From contig SUGL01000028.1 in assembly GCA_004963905.1 (NCBI GenBank), forward strand, positions 22,204-86,203: 64,000 nucleotides of DNA, given 5' to 3'. This DNA is from Mesorhizobium sp. (GTDB taxonomy: Bacteria > Pseudomonadota > Alphaproteobacteria > Rhizobiales > Rhizobiaceae). The translations under genes and the position numbers were made by a program. The notes below the pieces were generated by a model, which saw only the letters and a list, made by a program, of their open reading frames with translations, did no database searches and was not told the DNA's origin. Below, piece after piece: positions 27,020-35,773 of the stretch; within the stretch, counting starts at the first letter, position 1; each line of letters opens with the position of its first letter.

Positions 27020-27212
27020 CGTCATCCCAGGGCGGAGCAGGAGCGAAGCGACGTCGCGGAGACCCTGGGATCCATGCCGTGACAGTTGCCGGAGAACGAA
27101 GGCGGCGCAAAACAGAGCGCCATTCTGCCCTGCCGCAGCGCTGATAGGTAACGGCATGGATTCCAGGGTCTGCGCTCCGCTTCGCGTCGCTACGCCCTGG
27201 AATGACGAATTC
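27020..27212. repeat. Long inverted repeat, family C (copy 2)
   Basis: From CGTCATCCCAGGGCGGAGC through ACCCTGGGATCCATGCCGTG to AACGGCATGGATTCCAGGGT and CGCCCTGGAATGACGA. It is homologous to the repeat at 13541 and lies between the ThuA gene and the next gene. Confidence 0.75.
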
Positions 27213-27257
27213 GCGAAGCCAATTGGCAAGCGGCCTTTGCCATGCGCAATATCAGCC

Positions 27258-28013
27258 ATGGGTGAAGTGCTTGTAGGGACAGCGATCTTTGCTTGTCTGG
27301 CCGGGGCCGCGCTGGTCAGCCTGATGGTGCACGAGCGCTTTCCCGCCCACCACCGCCAGGACGACACCAGCGCCGTGGTGCGGCTTGCCGCGAACCTCTT
27401 CGTGGTGATGTCGTCGCTGGTGCTCGGCCTGATGATCAATTCGGCCAAGAACACGTTCGAGGCCATCGACGGCAATGTCCACGCCTTCGCCACCGATCTC
27501 ATCCTGCTTGACCGAACGCTCCGACAGTACGGACCGGAGACGGACAGCGCCCGGCAATCGCTCACCGCCTATGTCCAACGCGTCGTCGATACTTCCGCCG
27601 CCGACAACGACACGACCGTCGTCCCAAACAAGCTGTCGGAGCTGCTGCTCAATCAGGTCGGCGACATCCTGGCGGGCTTGACGCCCGCGGACGCCAAGCA
27701 GACCGCCGCGCAGCAGGCCGCGACACAGCAGCTGCGGAAGGTGATCGAGCAACGCTGGATACTGGCCGAGCAGTCCGAGGGCGCCATCCCCGCGCCGCTG
27801 ATCGCCCTGCTCGTCGCCTGGCTGACACTGATCTTCGCCAGCTTCGGCTTCCGGGCACCGCGCAACGCCACCGTCGTCTGCACTTGCCTCATTTCCGGGG
27901 CGTTGGTGGCCGCGGCGATCTATCTGATCATGGACATGGACACGCCATTCTCCGGCCCGATCCAGGTCTCGCCGGCGCCCCTGCAAAGGGCGCTGGCGGA
28001 ACTGACGCAGTGA
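27258..28013 (+). CDS. DUF4239-like membrane protein
   Basis: A 251-residue inner-membrane protein. TM segments lie at about residues 5-23 ([17 protein letters not shown]), 40-60 ([20 protein letters not shown]), 180-200 ([18 protein letters not shown]) and 208-230 ([20 protein letters not shown]). The loop between TM2 and TM3 is long and helical. The layout fits DUF4239 (bestrophin-like) proteins of unknown function. The stop is 2 bases from the end of the convergent glycosyltransferase gene. Confidence 0.75.
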   Translation: MGEVLVGTAIFACLAGAALVSLMVHERFPAHHRQDDTSAVVRLAANLFVVMSSLVLGLMINSAKNTFEAIDGNVHAFATDLILLDRTLRQYGPETDSARQSLTAYVQRVVDTSAADNDTTVVPNKLSELLLNQVGDILAGLTPADAKQTAAQQAATQQLRKVIEQRWILAEQSEGAIPAPLIALLVAWLTLIFASFGFRAPRNATVVCTCLISGALVAAAIYLIMDMDTPFSGPIQVSPAPLQRALAELTQ

Positions 28014-28015
28014 AA

Positions 28016-29257
28016 TCACCCGCCACTCAATGCTTCAATCAGCAACTTTGCCGCCACTGCCGCGCCGTCAGGGCGGATCAAGCGAGCGGCCGCGCTTGCC
28101 CGGACACGGGTCTCGGGCGCCAGCGCCGTCTCCAGCGCCGCAGACAATGACTCCGCCGTTGGCGTCGGGTCGTCATGCGCGGCGCCTATGCCGAGCTCAA
28201 CCACTCGCCGCCCCCAATAGGGCTGGTCGCCGATCTGGGGCACCACCACCTGCGGCGCCCCTGCCCGCGCCGCGGCGACGGTGGTGCCGGCGCCGCCGTG
28301 ATGGATGACCGCCGCCAGCCGACCAAACAGCGCCTGCTGGTTGACATCGCCGACAGCGAAGCAATCGTCGAGCTCGTCGATCGGGCCGAGCTCGGCCCAG
28401 CCATGCGCTATGACCGTGCGCCGGCCCTTGGCGCGGATCGCCTCGACGGCCGCGCGGCCGGCCTCGCTCGCGACCGCAATGGAGCCGAAGCCGACATAGA
28501 CCGGCGGAGCGCCGGCTTCGAGGAACGCCTCCAGCCCGTCGGGCAGCGGCCGTTCGTCGGCCAGGATCCAGGCGCCGGTCTGCAGGGCGCCGATCAAGTC
28601 CGAGGGCAGCCAAGGCCCGAGCGTCGGGTCGCAGGCAAGCAGGACGGGATCGCCGTAGACATAACCGCGGACGTTGTCCAACGCAGGCAGCCCGAGCGAC
28701 GCGCGGTGGCTGTTGATCGCGCCGCCGAACAGCGCGTTCTTGGTCCGGATATCATGGTCCCAGAGCGCCGTGTTGTCGGTCACGCCAGCAGGAAGCGGAT
28801 GTCCGGGATATTCAAAGGGCCGGTTGTGCGCCGACGGCAGCCAGATCGGACAGAAGGTGCCAAGGATGTAGCGGATGCCCCGCTGCTCGGCGACCAGCCG
28901 CGCCGCGGCGCAGGAAGGAAAGAGGCCGCACGCCACCACGGCATCGCAGCCTTCGGCGGCCGCCATGAGCGCATCGTATTGCCTGGCGACGATCTCGGCT
29001 GCCTGGCTGGAGATAAGCTCGGCCCGGCCCTCGGGCGACGCCGATCTCCTGCGCCGCATCATCTCCTTTGTCCATTCGCGCACCGGCGCGAAGGCCGGCG
29101 CCAGCGGCACGCCGGCGCGGGCGCACAGCGCGGCAAATTCCTCATCACCGGGGACGCTCACCCGCACCTCGGCGCCGAGCGCCTGCAGCCGCGAGCCAAG
29201 CGCCACCACCGGCTCGACGTCGCCGCGCGAGCCGTAAGTCGACAACAAAATCCGCAT
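28016..29257 (-). CDS. UGT/MGT-type glycosyltransferase (GT1)
   Basis: A 413-residue glycosyltransferase of the GT-B fold. The N-terminus MRILLSTYGSRGDVEPVVAL is the GT1/GT28 start that binds the acceptor, and the C-terminal nucleotide-sugar motif is HHGGAGTTVAAARAGAPQVV then PQIGDQPYWGRRVVELGIG. Such enzymes glycosylate small hydrophobic molecules (macrolides, sterols, carotenoids). The ATG at 29257 follows AAAGGGA. Single gene, convergent with the DUF4239 gene; the acceptor cannot be inferred. Confidence 0.87.
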   Translation of the reverse strand: MRILLSTYGSRGDVEPVVALGSRLQALGAEVRVSVPGDEEFAALCARAGVPLAPAFAPVREWTKEMMRRRRSASPEGRAELISSQAAEIVARQYDALMAAAEGCDAVVACGLFPSCAAARLVAEQRGIRYILGTFCPIWLPSAHNRPFEYPGHPLPAGVTDNTALWDHDIRTKNALFGGAINSHRASLGLPALDNVRGYVYGDPVLLACDPTLGPWLPSDLIGALQTGAWILADERPLPDGLEAFLEAGAPPVYVGFGSIAVASEAGRAAVEAIRAKGRRTVIAHGWAELGPIDELDDCFAVGDVNQQALFGRLAAVIHHGGAGTTVAAARAGAPQVVVPQIGDQPYWGRRVVELGIGAAHDDPTPTAESLSAALETALAPETRVRASAAARLIRPDGAAVAAKLLIEALSGG

Positions 29258-29411
29258 TCGGGAATTCCCTTTCCGAAAATTCAGGCCAAGGGCAGCGTAC
29301 ATACGGCATGTCCGGGGTCTTGCCGCAAGCCCGGGGTGCGCCATATCTATAACCTGGGAGGGGGATAGGATTGCGCTCTCTCGATCCCGCCGATTTCGCG
29401 GTTCCGGCCGA

Positions 29412-29518
29412 CGCCAGAGCGGTTCACCGTTTCACGGAAACGGCAACCCGCTCTATCTCCTTGTTTTGATGCAATTCCGGACGGAAAACCGTTTCCACTT
29501 TTCCTGGATTGCTCCAGG
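29412..29518. repeat. Family B repeat (third module)
   Basis: AGAGCGGTTCACCGTTTCAC, then CAACCCGCTCT, then GCAATTCCGGACGGAAAACC and TTTTCCTGGATTGCTC. It is the same module as at 3057-3160 and occupies most of this 335-base intergenic gap. Confidence 0.75.
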
Positions 29519-29592
29519 TGAGGTCGCCCCGCCGCTTCACAGCGGCAGAGGATATGATACGGTCGAAGCGGAAAGCGGCTATGCCGGCCTGA

Positions 29593-31314
29593 TCAGCCCT
29601 GGCGCCCTTCCTGGGCGACCTGGGTGGGCGACCTGGTGAGCCGCGGGACGACGACGAGGCGCTTGATCTTGCCTTTCTTGTAGGCGGACAGGAAACGCTG
29701 ATAGTCCTTGAAGACGACGCAGCCGTTGGATTCGGCGCGGCCGCCCCGCAGCATGTAGGTGTGGGCGAGCAGGCCGTCGCGGCCATATTTGTTGCCGCCG
29801 CTGGTCGGCGTCAGCCGGATCGCCTCGACGCCGTGGAAACGCGATTCACGCAGCGACAGGTTGTAGGTATCCGGCGGTGTCGGGCCGACATTCTTGCGAT
29901 TGACGAAGCGCGGCTGGTCGACCATCGAGCCGAGGCCCGAATGCGCCTCGAGCTTCGAGCCGTCCGGCATGTAGACCGTCTTGGCCGAGATATCGTAGAC
30001 GGCGACGCCGTTACCCGTCGAAGGCGAATTGAACAGGCTGCCAAAGGCCCTGCCGAGGCCGCCGCGCTCGGGCGTGTCCGGCTTGGCATAGGCGAGCATC
30101 TCGGAAGGCTGCGCCTTGCTGCGCTTGGCCGACCCACCATCGACCGGCTTCGAACCCTGCACGCCCGGAAGCGCCTCGTCGGAGTTCCTGAGCGAGCGCG
30201 GCGTCTGCGGGCCTCGGGCTGTATCGACAGCGGCCGGTTGCGGCTTGGCAGGCTCCGGCTTGGTAGCTTGGGGCTTTGCCGCCTGGGTTGCCTGCGGCTT
30301 GGCCGGCTCCGGCTTCCGCGCGGCATTCTGTTCCGGCGCCTCGGTCGCGCGATCGAGCGTGGTGCGCGGCCTCAGGCCGGGCACGGCGATGCTGTCTGGC
30401 AAATCATCCTGCGGCGGCAGCGAGGCGACCTGCACTTCGCCCTGGTTTCCGGCGTCGCCGTTGTTTCCGGCGTTGTAAGAGGCGTCGGCCGTAAGGTCCG
30501 GCTCGCCGCCGTTGGCGAGCGCGACGGCGGTCGGCACGTCAGCCGTCTCCTCAGGCATGACATTAGCCAGCGCCAGCGCCAATTTGGACGCACGCTGGAC
30601 GTCGACCTGATTTGAGCCGAAGCGTGCCTCGGCCGGGCCGCTCTCGGCCAGGTCGGGCTGGGTCGGATCGGTCCGGGCCGGGTTGGTCTCAGCCGCGCCG
30701 CCGAAGCGGTTCGCCGCCGGCAGGCTCGCAAGCAGGAAAGGCGCGCGCTCGGCGCGCTGGAAGGCATCGGCAAGTTTCTGCGGCGAAAGCCCGGCGCGCT
30801 TGACGACGCTGTCGAAACGGTCGGCGACGTCCGCGGCGGAGGCCACCTTCACGGCCTCCTCACGCGCAACTCTGAGCTTTTCAAACGCGACGCTGTCCGG
30901 CGCCGCCGGCTTCAAGCGCGCCGCCTTGCCGTCGTTAACCAGGGTGGTGGGAGTCGGGGTGGAGTGCGCGAAGCCGGCGGCTAGGCCGAGGCAGCCGGCA
31001 TCGCAGCCGCCGGTCAGCGAACCCGTCTTGTAGGGGCCCGTCGCGGCCAGGCGCGGCGCCCAGGCATTGGCGAGCTTGCGGCGCTGGTCGGCGAGCGCGA
31101 TGTTGCGCGGCGCAAGCAGGCTCTGCGGCAATCCGTTGGAAGCAGCGGTGAGAGAGGTGCTCACCGAGTAGAGGCCTGCCATGGTCGCCACCGACCACAG
31201 GGCAAGGGCGGCGCCGACAGCAGGCACCAAAACCCAACGATGACCACCAGATTTTTTCGAAGTTACCCCCTCTTCAGGAGTGTCACCCCGGTTCTTCAAA
31301 CGCAAAAACGCCAT
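29593..31314 (-). CDS. DUF2778 (Tlde1-like) membrane-anchored cell-wall protein
   Basis: A 573-residue protein with a cytoplasmic N-terminus, one TM segment near residues 28-50 (WVLVPAVGAALALWSVATMA), a long Ala/Pro/Lys-rich disordered linker (including repeated KPEPAKPQ and AAKPQATK near residues 330-370), and a C-terminal DUF2778 domain from about residue 440. That domain ends in HTYMLRGGRAESNGCVVFKD, carrying the His and catalytic Cys of the L,D-transpeptidase-like fold (Tlde1 family). Most Tlde1 proteins are about 150-200 residues, so the long anchor is unusual. ATG at 31314 is chosen; 31335 is possible. Confidence 0.75.
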   Translation of the reverse strand: MAFLRLKNRGDTPEEGVTSKKSGGHRWVLVPAVGAALALWSVATMAGLYSVSTSLTAASNGLPQSLLAPRNIALADQRRKLANAWAPRLAATGPYKTGSLTGGCDAGCLGLAAGFAHSTPTPTTLVNDGKAARLKPAAPDSVAFEKLRVAREEAVKVASAADVADRFDSVVKRAGLSPQKLADAFQRAERAPFLLASLPAANRFGGAAETNPARTDPTQPDLAESGPAEARFGSNQVDVQRASKLALALANVMPEETADVPTAVALANGGEPDLTADASYNAGNNGDAGNQGEVQVASLPPQDDLPDSIAVPGLRPRTTLDRATEAPEQNAARKPEPAKPQATQAAKPQATKPEPAKPQPAAVDTARGPQTPRSLRNSDEALPGVQGSKPVDGGSAKRSKAQPSEMLAYAKPDTPERGGLGRAFGSLFNSPSTGNGVAVYDISAKTVYMPDGSKLEAHSGLGSMVDQPRFVNRKNVGPTPPDTYNLSLRESRFHGVEAIRLTPTSGGNKYGRDGLLAHTYMLRGGRAESNGCVVFKDYQRFLSAYKKGKIKRLVVVPRLTRSPTQVAQEGRQG

Positions 31315-31762
31315 ACGACCACTCTCAATCGGCATGCCGGTTTGCGGACCTGGCACCCGTCACGATCACAGTTCGCCTGGTGCCCCCTGCACCTTCACGC
31401 GTCTGTTGCCGATTGATTCAAAAGATGGACAAAGATGGTTAACCAATCCCTCCACCAATCGCCACTGTGGCGACGGTCCATACGAAAAAAGAGCCCTCCA
31501 TGGTCTCCGCCACGGTAAAAATGCTCTCCCTCGCCTGCTTTTGCTGCCCGTTTTTGCGGGCCGAGTCAAGCAAACACAAGGGTTTTGCCCTTTCGGGCAA
31601 TCGCCGGCTACAGATGGATTGAGGTAAAAAAGCGGCAGGAACAGCCCGGCGCGGCGAGATGCGACATCCCTTCGCGAGCAGGACGCAACGCGAGCCCGCG
31701 CTGCCGGATGGCATGTTTCGGCGCGTGCCGAAAATCAATGACAGACTACTGGCCAGGCCGCT
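31315..31762. other. Intergenic stretch without a gene
   Basis: No convincing gene. It holds the promoter of the DUF2778 gene and a short 6-bp hairpin (TTGCCC/GGGCAA, 31585-31600). Confidence 0.4.
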
Positions 31763-31981
31763 TCACGCTCTGGCCGAGTGGCGCTTCGAAAGCGACTGCC
31801 ATAACTCCGCTTCGGCGGTGAAGCCGTTCTGGAAAGCTTCTATGACTTGGCAGGCAAGCTGTTGTCTTTGGTCCCCGTCCTTAAGGGCCAGACGGCGCTC
31901 GTCGCACAACTGGTCGAATACCCTTTGGAGAAGTTCCAGCTCGATCGGCGTGAATACGCCGCTGTGTTTAGTGAAAGCCAT
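31763..31981 (-). CDS. Small F-x-P-x-E-L family protein (paralogue 2)
   Basis: A 72-residue protein: FTPIELELLQRVFDQLCDER, then QQLACQVIEAFQNGFTAEAE and ELWQSLS. It shares the F-x-P-x-E-L helix and the second helix ending in G-[FIL]-[TR]-x-E-x-E-L with the proteins at 5110 and 57962. The start at 31981 follows GGGGGAGGAAGCGTG, an exceptionally strong ribosome site; GTG at 31984 overlaps it. It is an isolated gene with no functional assignment. Confidence 0.65.
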   Translation of the reverse strand: MAFTKHSGVFTPIELELLQRVFDQLCDERRLALKDGDQRQQLACQVIEAFQNGFTAEAELWQSLSKRHSARA

Positions 31982-32189
31982 CACGCTTCCTCCCCCGCAG
32001 ATGGGCGAAAGCATGATCTACTCTTTCAAGCGTCCGTGTGCCTCGGCTTGGTGCGGACGACAAGGCATTCTACACTCTTCGCGGTGGTGTAGCGATTCCC
32101 TTGTGATCGAAGATCGAATTTCAAGCCACCCCGCAACCCGTCGGCCGGGGGAACCTGAGCTGTTCAGCCTTTGAATCGCTTACCCAGCC

Positions 32190-32225
32190 TAACTATTTGT
32201 TTTTACGCAGTTCCCTGGAGCAGCT
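32190..32225. repeat. Degenerate family B fragment
   Basis: CTATTTGTTTTTACGCAGTT followed by CCCTGGAGCAG resembles the third module of family B. Confidence 0.4.
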
Positions 32226-32250
32226 TCAAACACCGTCAGGCGTCCGGCAT

Positions 32251-32730
32251 TCAGTGCATTTCAGCCGGTCCGTCGGCGACGCCGACGTGATGCCGATAGA
32301 CCATTCCCCAGCCCTTCCAGCCGGTGAACAGAAGGATGAGAACGACGATCAGCGACAGGACCAGTCCGACCGGCACCACCGCAGCCTCTGCGCGGACATA
32401 TCGAAAGTACCAGTTGTAGAGCTCGATCAGGACGACAATCACGTTGCCGCCGGCGTGAAGCCAGACGTCGCGAAGATTACGGATCTGGGCATCGCCCAGT
32501 ATGTCGGTTAGGCCGGCAAGAGCGGCGAGCGCCGCCATGACGAGACCTGCCCCCAGAAGCCAGAGCGACGGGGTGACCCAGGCCGGATTGCCGGTCCGCC
32601 AGAAGACGAGGTCGCAAACGAAGGTCGCGACGAAAAAGGCGATCGGGAACGGTATCAGCATTGCATGGACGGGATGGCCGGCAATGCTTGCCGTGCTGTG
32701 CGGATTATGGGGGATCGTATGGTTGGCCAT
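32251..32730 (-). CDS. DUF2231 membrane protein
   Basis: A 159-residue inner-membrane protein with four TM segments at about residues 20-40, 55-75, 95-112 and 120-140 and the family motif GHPVHAMLIPFPIAFFVATF near the N-terminus, followed by FWRTGNPAWVTPSLWLLGAG. DUF2231 proteins are membrane proteins of unknown function. The ATG follows CCGGAGGCATTACG. Single gene, opposite to the methyltransferase gene. Confidence 0.85.
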   Translation of the reverse strand: MANHTIPHNPHSTASIAGHPVHAMLIPFPIAFFVATFVCDLVFWRTGNPAWVTPSLWLLGAGLVMAALAALAGLTDILGDAQIRNLRDVWLHAGGNVIVVLIELYNWYFRYVRAEAAVVPVGLVLSLIVVLILLFTGWKGWGMVYRHHVGVADGPAEMH

Positions 32731-32972
32731 CGTAATGCCTCCGGGAGGCGTGGCGGGCGCCGCCCTCGGGCCACATCACAACTCTTCGCAGGCTTGGCGG
32801 CAAAAGCCGGATACATAGCGAACTCCGGTTGCCCCGGAATGTTCCATAACCCCGACGCCCTGGAGCCGCCGGCATAGCCGCATATGCGGTGGACGGCACT
32901 CGATCGAAAACAAGCCAAAGCAGATGTTTCCATGCTAGCCTCGCGGGCCAGACGGAACATCGGGTGACGGCA

Positions 32973-33785
32973 ATGCTGGAAACGGACAAGGTCTTCGCTG
33001 GCTCGATCCCGGAAAACTACGACCGCCACATGGTGCCGTTGATTTTCGAGCCATACGCCGCCGATCTTGCGCGACGGGCAGCGTCACGATCGCCCAGCGC
33101 CGTCCTGGAAACCGCCGCGGGCACCGGGGTCGTCACCCGCGCGTTGGCGCCAAGACTGTCTCCCGGCGCGAGCTATATCGTGACCGACCTCAACCAGCCG
33201 ATGCTCGACTACGCCGCTTCGCGGCAAGGTCCCGACAGCCGCATCACATGGCGCCAGGCGGATGCCCTGGCGCTGCCGTTCGAGGATGCGGCCTTCGATC
33301 TCGTCTGCTGTCAGTTCGGCGCGATGTTCTTTCCTGACCGCTCGGCTGCCTATCGCGAGGCAAAGCGCGTTCTCGAGCCCGGAGGACGCTTCCTGTTCAG
33401 CGTATGGGATCGCATCGAGGAGAATATCTTCGCCAATGACGTGACGAATGCGCTCGCAAGGATTTTTCCGAACGACCCGCCGCGCTTCCTGGCACGCACG
33501 CCGCACGGCTACCATGACAAGGACCTGATCCGCAGGGACCTGGCGGATGCGGGTTTCTTCCAGGTGGCGATCGAGACGCGAGCCGAGCAGAGTCGCGCAT
33601 CCTCGCCGCGCGTTCCGGCCGTCGCCTATTGCCAGGGGACCCTGCTTCGCAACGAAATCGAGGCCAGGGACGCGGGAAAACTGCAAGCCGCGACGGACTA
33701 CGCCACTTCGGTGATCGCGGACAGGCACGGCAGCGGCGAGGTCGCCGCGAAGATTCAGGCGCATGTGATCGTGGCTGTGGCCTGA
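32973..33785 (+). CDS. Class I SAM-dependent methyltransferase
   Basis: A 270-residue methyltransferase of the UbiE/Methyltransf_11 type. VLETAAGTGVVTRAL (near residue 44) is motif I; YIVTDLNQPMLDYAA is motif II; ITWRQADALALPFEDAAFDL is motif III; and AKRVLEPGGRFLFSVWD is the post-motif helix. Substrate unknown. ATG at 32973 is chosen; GTG at 32964 is possible. It converges with the PKS operon, six bases separating the stops. Confidence 0.85.
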   Translation: MLETDKVFAGSIPENYDRHMVPLIFEPYAADLARRAASRSPSAVLETAAGTGVVTRALAPRLSPGASYIVTDLNQPMLDYAASRQGPDSRITWRQADALALPFEDAAFDLVCCQFGAMFFPDRSAAYREAKRVLEPGGRFLFSVWDRIEENIFANDVTNALARIFPNDPPRFLARTPHGYHDKDLIRRDLADAGFFQVAIETRAEQSRASSPRVPAVAYCQGTLLRNEIEARDAGKLQAATDYATSVIADRHGSGEVAAKIQAHVIVAVA

Positions 33786-33791
33786 GGCAGC

Positions 33792-35039
33792 TTATCGAGC
33801 CAGGCCTGAAACGTCCAAACCGGGGACGGGTTTCGTCTTGCCGCTTAGCCGCGCTCCCAGAGTCAGCGTCCGCGGAAAGTTACGGACGACCGTCTCCATC
33901 AGCGCGGCGCCGCCGGGGCCGAGCGCCATGCGGGCAATCGCTTCAGCGGCAAGGACCCGCGTCGAGAACAGTCCTCGCCAGGCCGCTTCGTAGCGCCTCC
34001 CGGCGGTCTCTCGCCCCGCCTTCCGTCCGGCCCTGCCGAGCTCCTCAGCCAGAAGCCAGCCGGATTGAAGCGCCATCGATATGCCCTCGGCGATGATCGG
34101 ATGCGACTCGCCAGCGGCATTGCCGACGCGGAAGATGCCCTTTTCGTAGCCGGCGCGGATGCCTGGCCGGATCGGGCCGGCGGCAAGCCACGGACCGTCG
34201 AGGCGGGCTTGCTCCAGGGCGTCCCGCGCTCCCCGGCATGTCGCCATGATGTGATGCGCGACGGCTTCGGCCGCCGAGACATGGCCGCCACGTTCGGCGG
34301 CAAGGCTGCCGCGCAGCCGGGCCAGCCTATCGCGCCTTATGCAGCAGGAGATCGACATGCGGCCATGGTCGGCAAGGACCATGCCGCCATAGCCGCCCGG
34401 AAACGTTAAGAGCGGCATCAGATCAGGCGGCAGCGACGATCCGGTGAAATGCGCCTTGAAGCCAAGCAGGTCCGAGGGGCGATTGACCTTTCCGAGCTGG
34501 CTCGGCAGCGGCCCCGGCTCCCACGAGCCGTGCGCGGCCACGATCACCGGCGCGCGCAGGATCGTCGCCTCGTCGCCGGCCTTGCCGCCCGTTGGCTGGA
34601 TCCGCACCGCCTGTCCGTCGCCATCGCCTTCGATGGCGACGGCGCGGCAAGGCTGGAAGACTTCTGCGCCGGCCGAGCAGGCCGCGTCGAGCAGCAAGGC
34701 GTCCAATATGTCGCGGCCGAGCGCGCGGCCGAAGCCGCCTCTCGCTGGCCCGCATCGTGCGCCCGGCATAGGGGCCTCGATTGTGGTGTCGCCGGAAAAC
34801 AGGCCGACCCGGCGAATTTCGGGACCGGCCTCGGCGCGCCAGGCATCGCCGATCCCCAGCCTATCGAGAAGCGCGAGATTGCTTGCCGAGATATATTCGC
34901 CGCACACCTTGCGGCGCGGAAACGGGCTCTTCTCCACGATCGCGACGGCCCATCCGCGCCGGGCGAGCGCCAACGCCGCCGACGTGCCCGCCGGACCGCC
35001 GCCGATGACGATCGCATCGTGGGTGGATGGCCGTCTCAT
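33792..35039 (-). CDS. FAD-dependent oxidoreductase of the PKS operon
   Basis: A 415-residue flavoprotein of the geranylgeranyl-reductase/hydroxylase superfamily. The N-terminal dinucleotide site AIVIGGGPAGTSAALALARR is intact, and VGNAAGESHPIIAEGISMAL near residue 305 is the second FAD motif (GNAAG instead of GDAAG). It is the last gene of an operon: its ATG overlaps the methyltransferase stop as ATGA. By analogy with the Streptomyces srsABC operon (PKS, methyltransferase, flavoprotein) it probably hydroxylates or reduces the ring or alkyl part of the polyketide; the exact reaction is inference. Confidence 0.82.
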   Translation of the reverse strand: MRRPSTHDAIVIGGGPAGTSAALALARRGWAVAIVEKSPFPRRKVCGEYISASNLALLDRLGIGDAWRAEAGPEIRRVGLFSGDTTIEAPMPGARCGPARGGFGRALGRDILDALLLDAACSAGAEVFQPCRAVAIEGDGDGQAVRIQPTGGKAGDEATILRAPVIVAAHGSWEPGPLPSQLGKVNRPSDLLGFKAHFTGSSLPPDLMPLLTFPGGYGGMVLADHGRMSISCCIRRDRLARLRGSLAAERGGHVSAAEAVAHHIMATCRGARDALEQARLDGPWLAAGPIRPGIRAGYEKGIFRVGNAAGESHPIIAEGISMALQSGWLLAEELGRAGRKAGRETAGRRYEAAWRGLFSTRVLAAEAIARMALGPGGAALMETVVRNFPRTLTLGARLSGKTKPVPGLDVSGLAR

Positions 35040-35773
35040 GCCGCATTCCTGGCCGGCATCCGCGCTTCGCCGACAAAGACGTGCGAGAAAGGCCCGGCGC
35101 GCCCCTCCTCGAGTGGCCTGCCGCCGGCCGCGCTCCAGAGGTCGGAAAGCTCGCTGCCGCGGAAGCCGGCGCGCACGCTCTGGGCCGCGTCATGCCTGGT
35201 GACGTCGTTGGCGCCGATCGCCGGCAGAAGACGGGTTGCGGCGAGCGCCAAGCCCGCCCGCAGCGGTTCGGCCGCCAGGATGAGCGGAGCCTTGCGCCGC
35301 AAAAGCGAAAACAGGCGCAGCAGTCCGTCGTCGTCGAAATGATGCAGGAAGAGGTTGACCGTGATCGCGTCGAAGGGCCAGCCGCCAGCGTTCCCCATCG
35401 GGTCTTTCTCCGCCCAGTCGAAGACGTCGGCGGTGATGGTTTCGAGCTTCCATCCCAGCGCGGCGAAATCCGCCGTGAGCTCCGGCGTGACGAGGGCGAC
35501 GCGATCGAGCATCGTCAGCTCCACCTCGCGCCAATCCCCTGCCACGCGCCGCGCCACCTTCAGCGCGAAGCTGCCATCGCCGGCGCCGATCTCCAGGATA
35601 CGGCCGGGCGGCTCCGGCAAGAATTTCCGCATGAGCGACGCCATGATCGACGCGTGGAACATCAGTGCGTTGATGCGGGCGAGATCGCGGCGCGAGCGGC
35701 GCGCCCGCGCATCGTCGGCCGCGAGCCCGTCCAGGATTTCCGGAACGAGACTGCGCTGGGCGAGCGTGCTCAC
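35036..35773 (-). CDS. Class I SAM methyltransferase of the PKS operon
   Basis: A 245-residue methyltransferase beginning with GTG at 35773, which overlaps the PKS stop as GTGA. ILEIGAGDGSFALKVARRVA (near residue 59) is the SAM-binding loop; ADVFDWAEKDPM and FDAITVNLFLHHFDDDGLLR are motifs III and IV, and APLILAAEPLRAG follows. The frame runs further upstream inside the PKS gene, but that part is out of register with any homologous domain. In related loci such enzymes O-methylate the resorcinol or quinone ring. Confidence 0.85.
   Translation of the reverse strand: MSTLAQRSLVPEILDGLAADDARARRSRRDLARINALMFHASIMASLMRKFLPEPPGRILEIGAGDGSFALKVARRVAGDWREVELTMLDRVALVTPELTADFAALGWKLETITADVFDWAEKDPMGNAGGWPFDAITVNLFLHHFDDDGLLRLFSLLRRKAPLILAAEPLRAGLALAATRLLPAIGANDVTRHDAAQSVRAGFRGSELSDLWSAAGGRPLEEGRAGPFSHVFVGEARMPARNAA

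Noticed and set aside
31585-31600. Short hairpin TTGCCC/GGGCAA as a terminator or riboswitch
   Set aside because: Only six pairs, no T-run, and no gene ending nearby.
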